A model generated the notes under the pieces. The model worked only from the letters and a program-made list of their open reading frames with translations. It was not told the origin of the DNA and did no database searches. From Misgurnus anguillicaudatus (Eukaryota; Chordata; Actinopteri; Cypriniformes; Cobitidae): a stretch of 64,000 bases of DNA. Position 1 is the stretch's first letter; each line of letters starts with the position of its first letter. The translations under genes were made by a program, and so were the position numbers. This document shows positions 62,801-64,000 of the stretch, piece after piece. The DNA is taken from assembly GCF_027580225.2 (NCBI RefSeq), contig NC_073361.2, positions 30,305,001-30,369,000 of the forward strand, written 5' to 3'.

Positions 62801-63916
62801 ACTGGCATTTGGTGCAGAGATCAACTTATTTACATTTAAAAGGACACACCCAAAAACGGCACATTTTTGCTCACACCTAGAAAGTGGCAATTTTAACATG
62901 TTACAATAAATTATCTATATGGTATGAGCTAAAACATCACATACGTACTCTGGGGACACCAAAGATTTATTTTACATCTTAAAAAGGCTTGTGAAATGTC
63001 CCCTTAAGAGAAACATACAATACAATCATGTGTACAAATTATTTTATATGACCTGTACCTTTGACCCAAGATCAAACTTGAACTTGCTGTTTTCCTCTTG
63101 GCTGGGATCAATGGCGTTTTCTTTGGTCTTCATGGCATTGTAGAGAATGCTAGTGATTTTCAGCATCTCTTTCACAGCGTATCCATCTGCTTGATACAGA
63201 CGCTTAAGGTTCAGCTTCACGTGTGCCTTAGTCGCCTTCAGAAAGACATTTTGATTATACATGGATAACTGTTGCTTCCAAATGAATTATTCTACAGCAT
63301 ATAGAAATAATGCCACACATACTATTAACTATTTAAATATATTTATTCATATGATACATAAGAATATGATATAATATACCATGAATTGAGCAACAGCCTT
63401 GATGAAAAACACCCTGTCTGACTCTGTGTCAATATCACTTGGAATTTCCATCTGAGGTTCGTATCTATGCAAGAATAATCATAGACATACCACATCAACT
63501 ATATCAGATATAGTGTCCACATAAAAATTTAGTGCAAACTTATCACACAAAGGTTAACAAAGCCTACATCACCTCTTGACAAGCCAGATAAGAATTTCAG
63601 CCACTAAAGGAAAGTTTGGAACCCTGAAGTTCTCCATGGAGATGAGACGAGGGTAACCAAGTGCTCTCATCATCTCTGTAAAATCTACATAACCAAACCA
63701 TAACATAAATAAGTAACCAATATTTTATATATTTAGAGTCTCATGCAACAGAACAAGTATAGAGTGTTCTGTAAAACATTTTAAAACAGTATTGAATATA
63801 CAACCATCTTGCATTTTAAGGAATTTGCCTTTAAAATCAACATTGTAACAATGCATTTGGGTTATAGATGAATATAATTAAAAGTCTGGCTTACTTCTGA
63901 GATCTCTAAAAGACAT
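59496..63916 (-). CDS. cluap1: Clusterin-associated protein 1 (IFT38/qilin), ciliary transport
   Basis: Minus-strand exons: 63916-63895 (exon from 63956), 63684-63573, 63464-63380, 63235-63059, 62531-62352, 62170-62037, about 61954-61813, 61651-61579, 60365-60255, 60120-60068, 59844-59818 (27 nt) and 59678-59496. This gives 432 residues, close to the mammalian length. It begins MSFRDLR and has [12 protein letters not shown] and [10 protein letters not shown] (calponin-homology-like N-terminus). The coiled-coil centre has [20 protein letters not shown] and [16 protein letters not shown] very acidic tail ends ESDNDF. This is the CLUAP1/IFT38 family, a subunit of intraflagellar transport complex B needed to build cilia. 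One junction is odd: the acceptor for the exon near 61954 lacks AG. The 5' UTR begins in an exon outside the window (acceptor TTGTAG before 63956). Confidence 0.93.
59779..59813. repeat. (CA)n microsatellite
   Basis: About 17 CA units at the edge of the 27-nt cluap1 exon; on the minus strand it starts right after that exon's donor. Confidence 0.9.
60731..61213. repeat. TTAA-ended element in a cluap1 intron, copy a
   Basis: 'aatctgacttttccatgttt' near the left and 'tgtgaaatgtcccctttaa' at the right, with an internal 'ataataataataat' run. It matches the copy at 62574-63007 block by block. Confidence 0.75.
62574..63007. repeat. TTAA-ended element in a cluap1 intron, copy b
   Basis: It starts TTAAAGGGGACATATCATG and ends GTGAAATGTCCCCTTAA. 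It shares 'ggctccccttgtgatgtca' and 'tggggacaccaaagatttat' with copy a, in the same orientation within the same gene. Confidence 0.8.
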
Positions 63917-64000
63917 GACTGTTGTCCTGACTTTGATTCAGTATACACACTGTCACCTACAAGGTAAGACAATCAAACATGATCATAAAGTGATGATGAT

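Overview
The window is vertebrate nuclear DNA from a teleost fish, most likely a cypriniform. Its genes are split by GT-AG introns, it is full of short non-autonomous DNA transposons of the kinds common in carp and zebrafish relatives, and it carries a Tc1-like transposon, tRNA-headed SINEs and long CA, GA and TA microsatellites. There are no operons, bacterial features or CRISPR arrays.

Four genes can be read with exon-level support, and a fifth is hinted at. (1) 2017-5796, plus: an SBK1-type serine/threonine kinase whose N-terminus lies further upstream. (2) 26035-42392, plus: a complete 12-exon gene for a predicted type I membrane protein of 876 residues. It has a signal peptide, four tandem extracellular lamin-tail-type repeats, a cysteine-containing stalk, one membrane segment and a 23-residue tail with a SDYLSM (YxxM) motif. 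I know no named family for it and consider it the most novel item. A CpG-rich patch at 20.8-21.04 kb looks like its promoter and non-coding first exon. (3) 50255-59113, plus: nlrc3, with a CARD-like start, a NACHT ATPase and leucine-rich repeats carried on thirteen consecutive 84-nt exons. (4) 59496-63916, minus: cluap1 (qilin/IFT38), tail-to-tail with nlrc3; the pair is also neighbouring in human. Two possible terminal exons of an unidentified minus-strand gene lie at 1643-1826.

The rest is mostly repeats. About sixteen copies of one roughly 430-bp foldback element (ends CACTGCAAAA / TTTTGCAGTG) occur at 0.2-1.3, 4.1-4.9, 6.3-8.2, 12.9-14.2, 36.6-40.2 and 57.4-58.5 kb. Several TTAA-flanked inverted-repeat elements sit inside other elements, so their order of insertion can be read. 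Other notable items are a retrovirus-like remnant with TG...CA ends and a GTCT target duplication (23215-24302), a palindromic and tandem array just before nlrc3 (48.5-50.0 kb), and a 33-bp minisatellite in an nlrc3 intron (53.56-54.57 kb).

The genes do not form one pathway. The kinase is cytoplasmic signalling, nlrc3 is an innate-immune regulator, cluap1 is ciliary transport, and the lamin-tail protein is a predicted cell-surface molecule of unknown role. Exon boundaries were assigned by eye from splice signals, reading-frame phase and remembered family sequences; nothing was searched.
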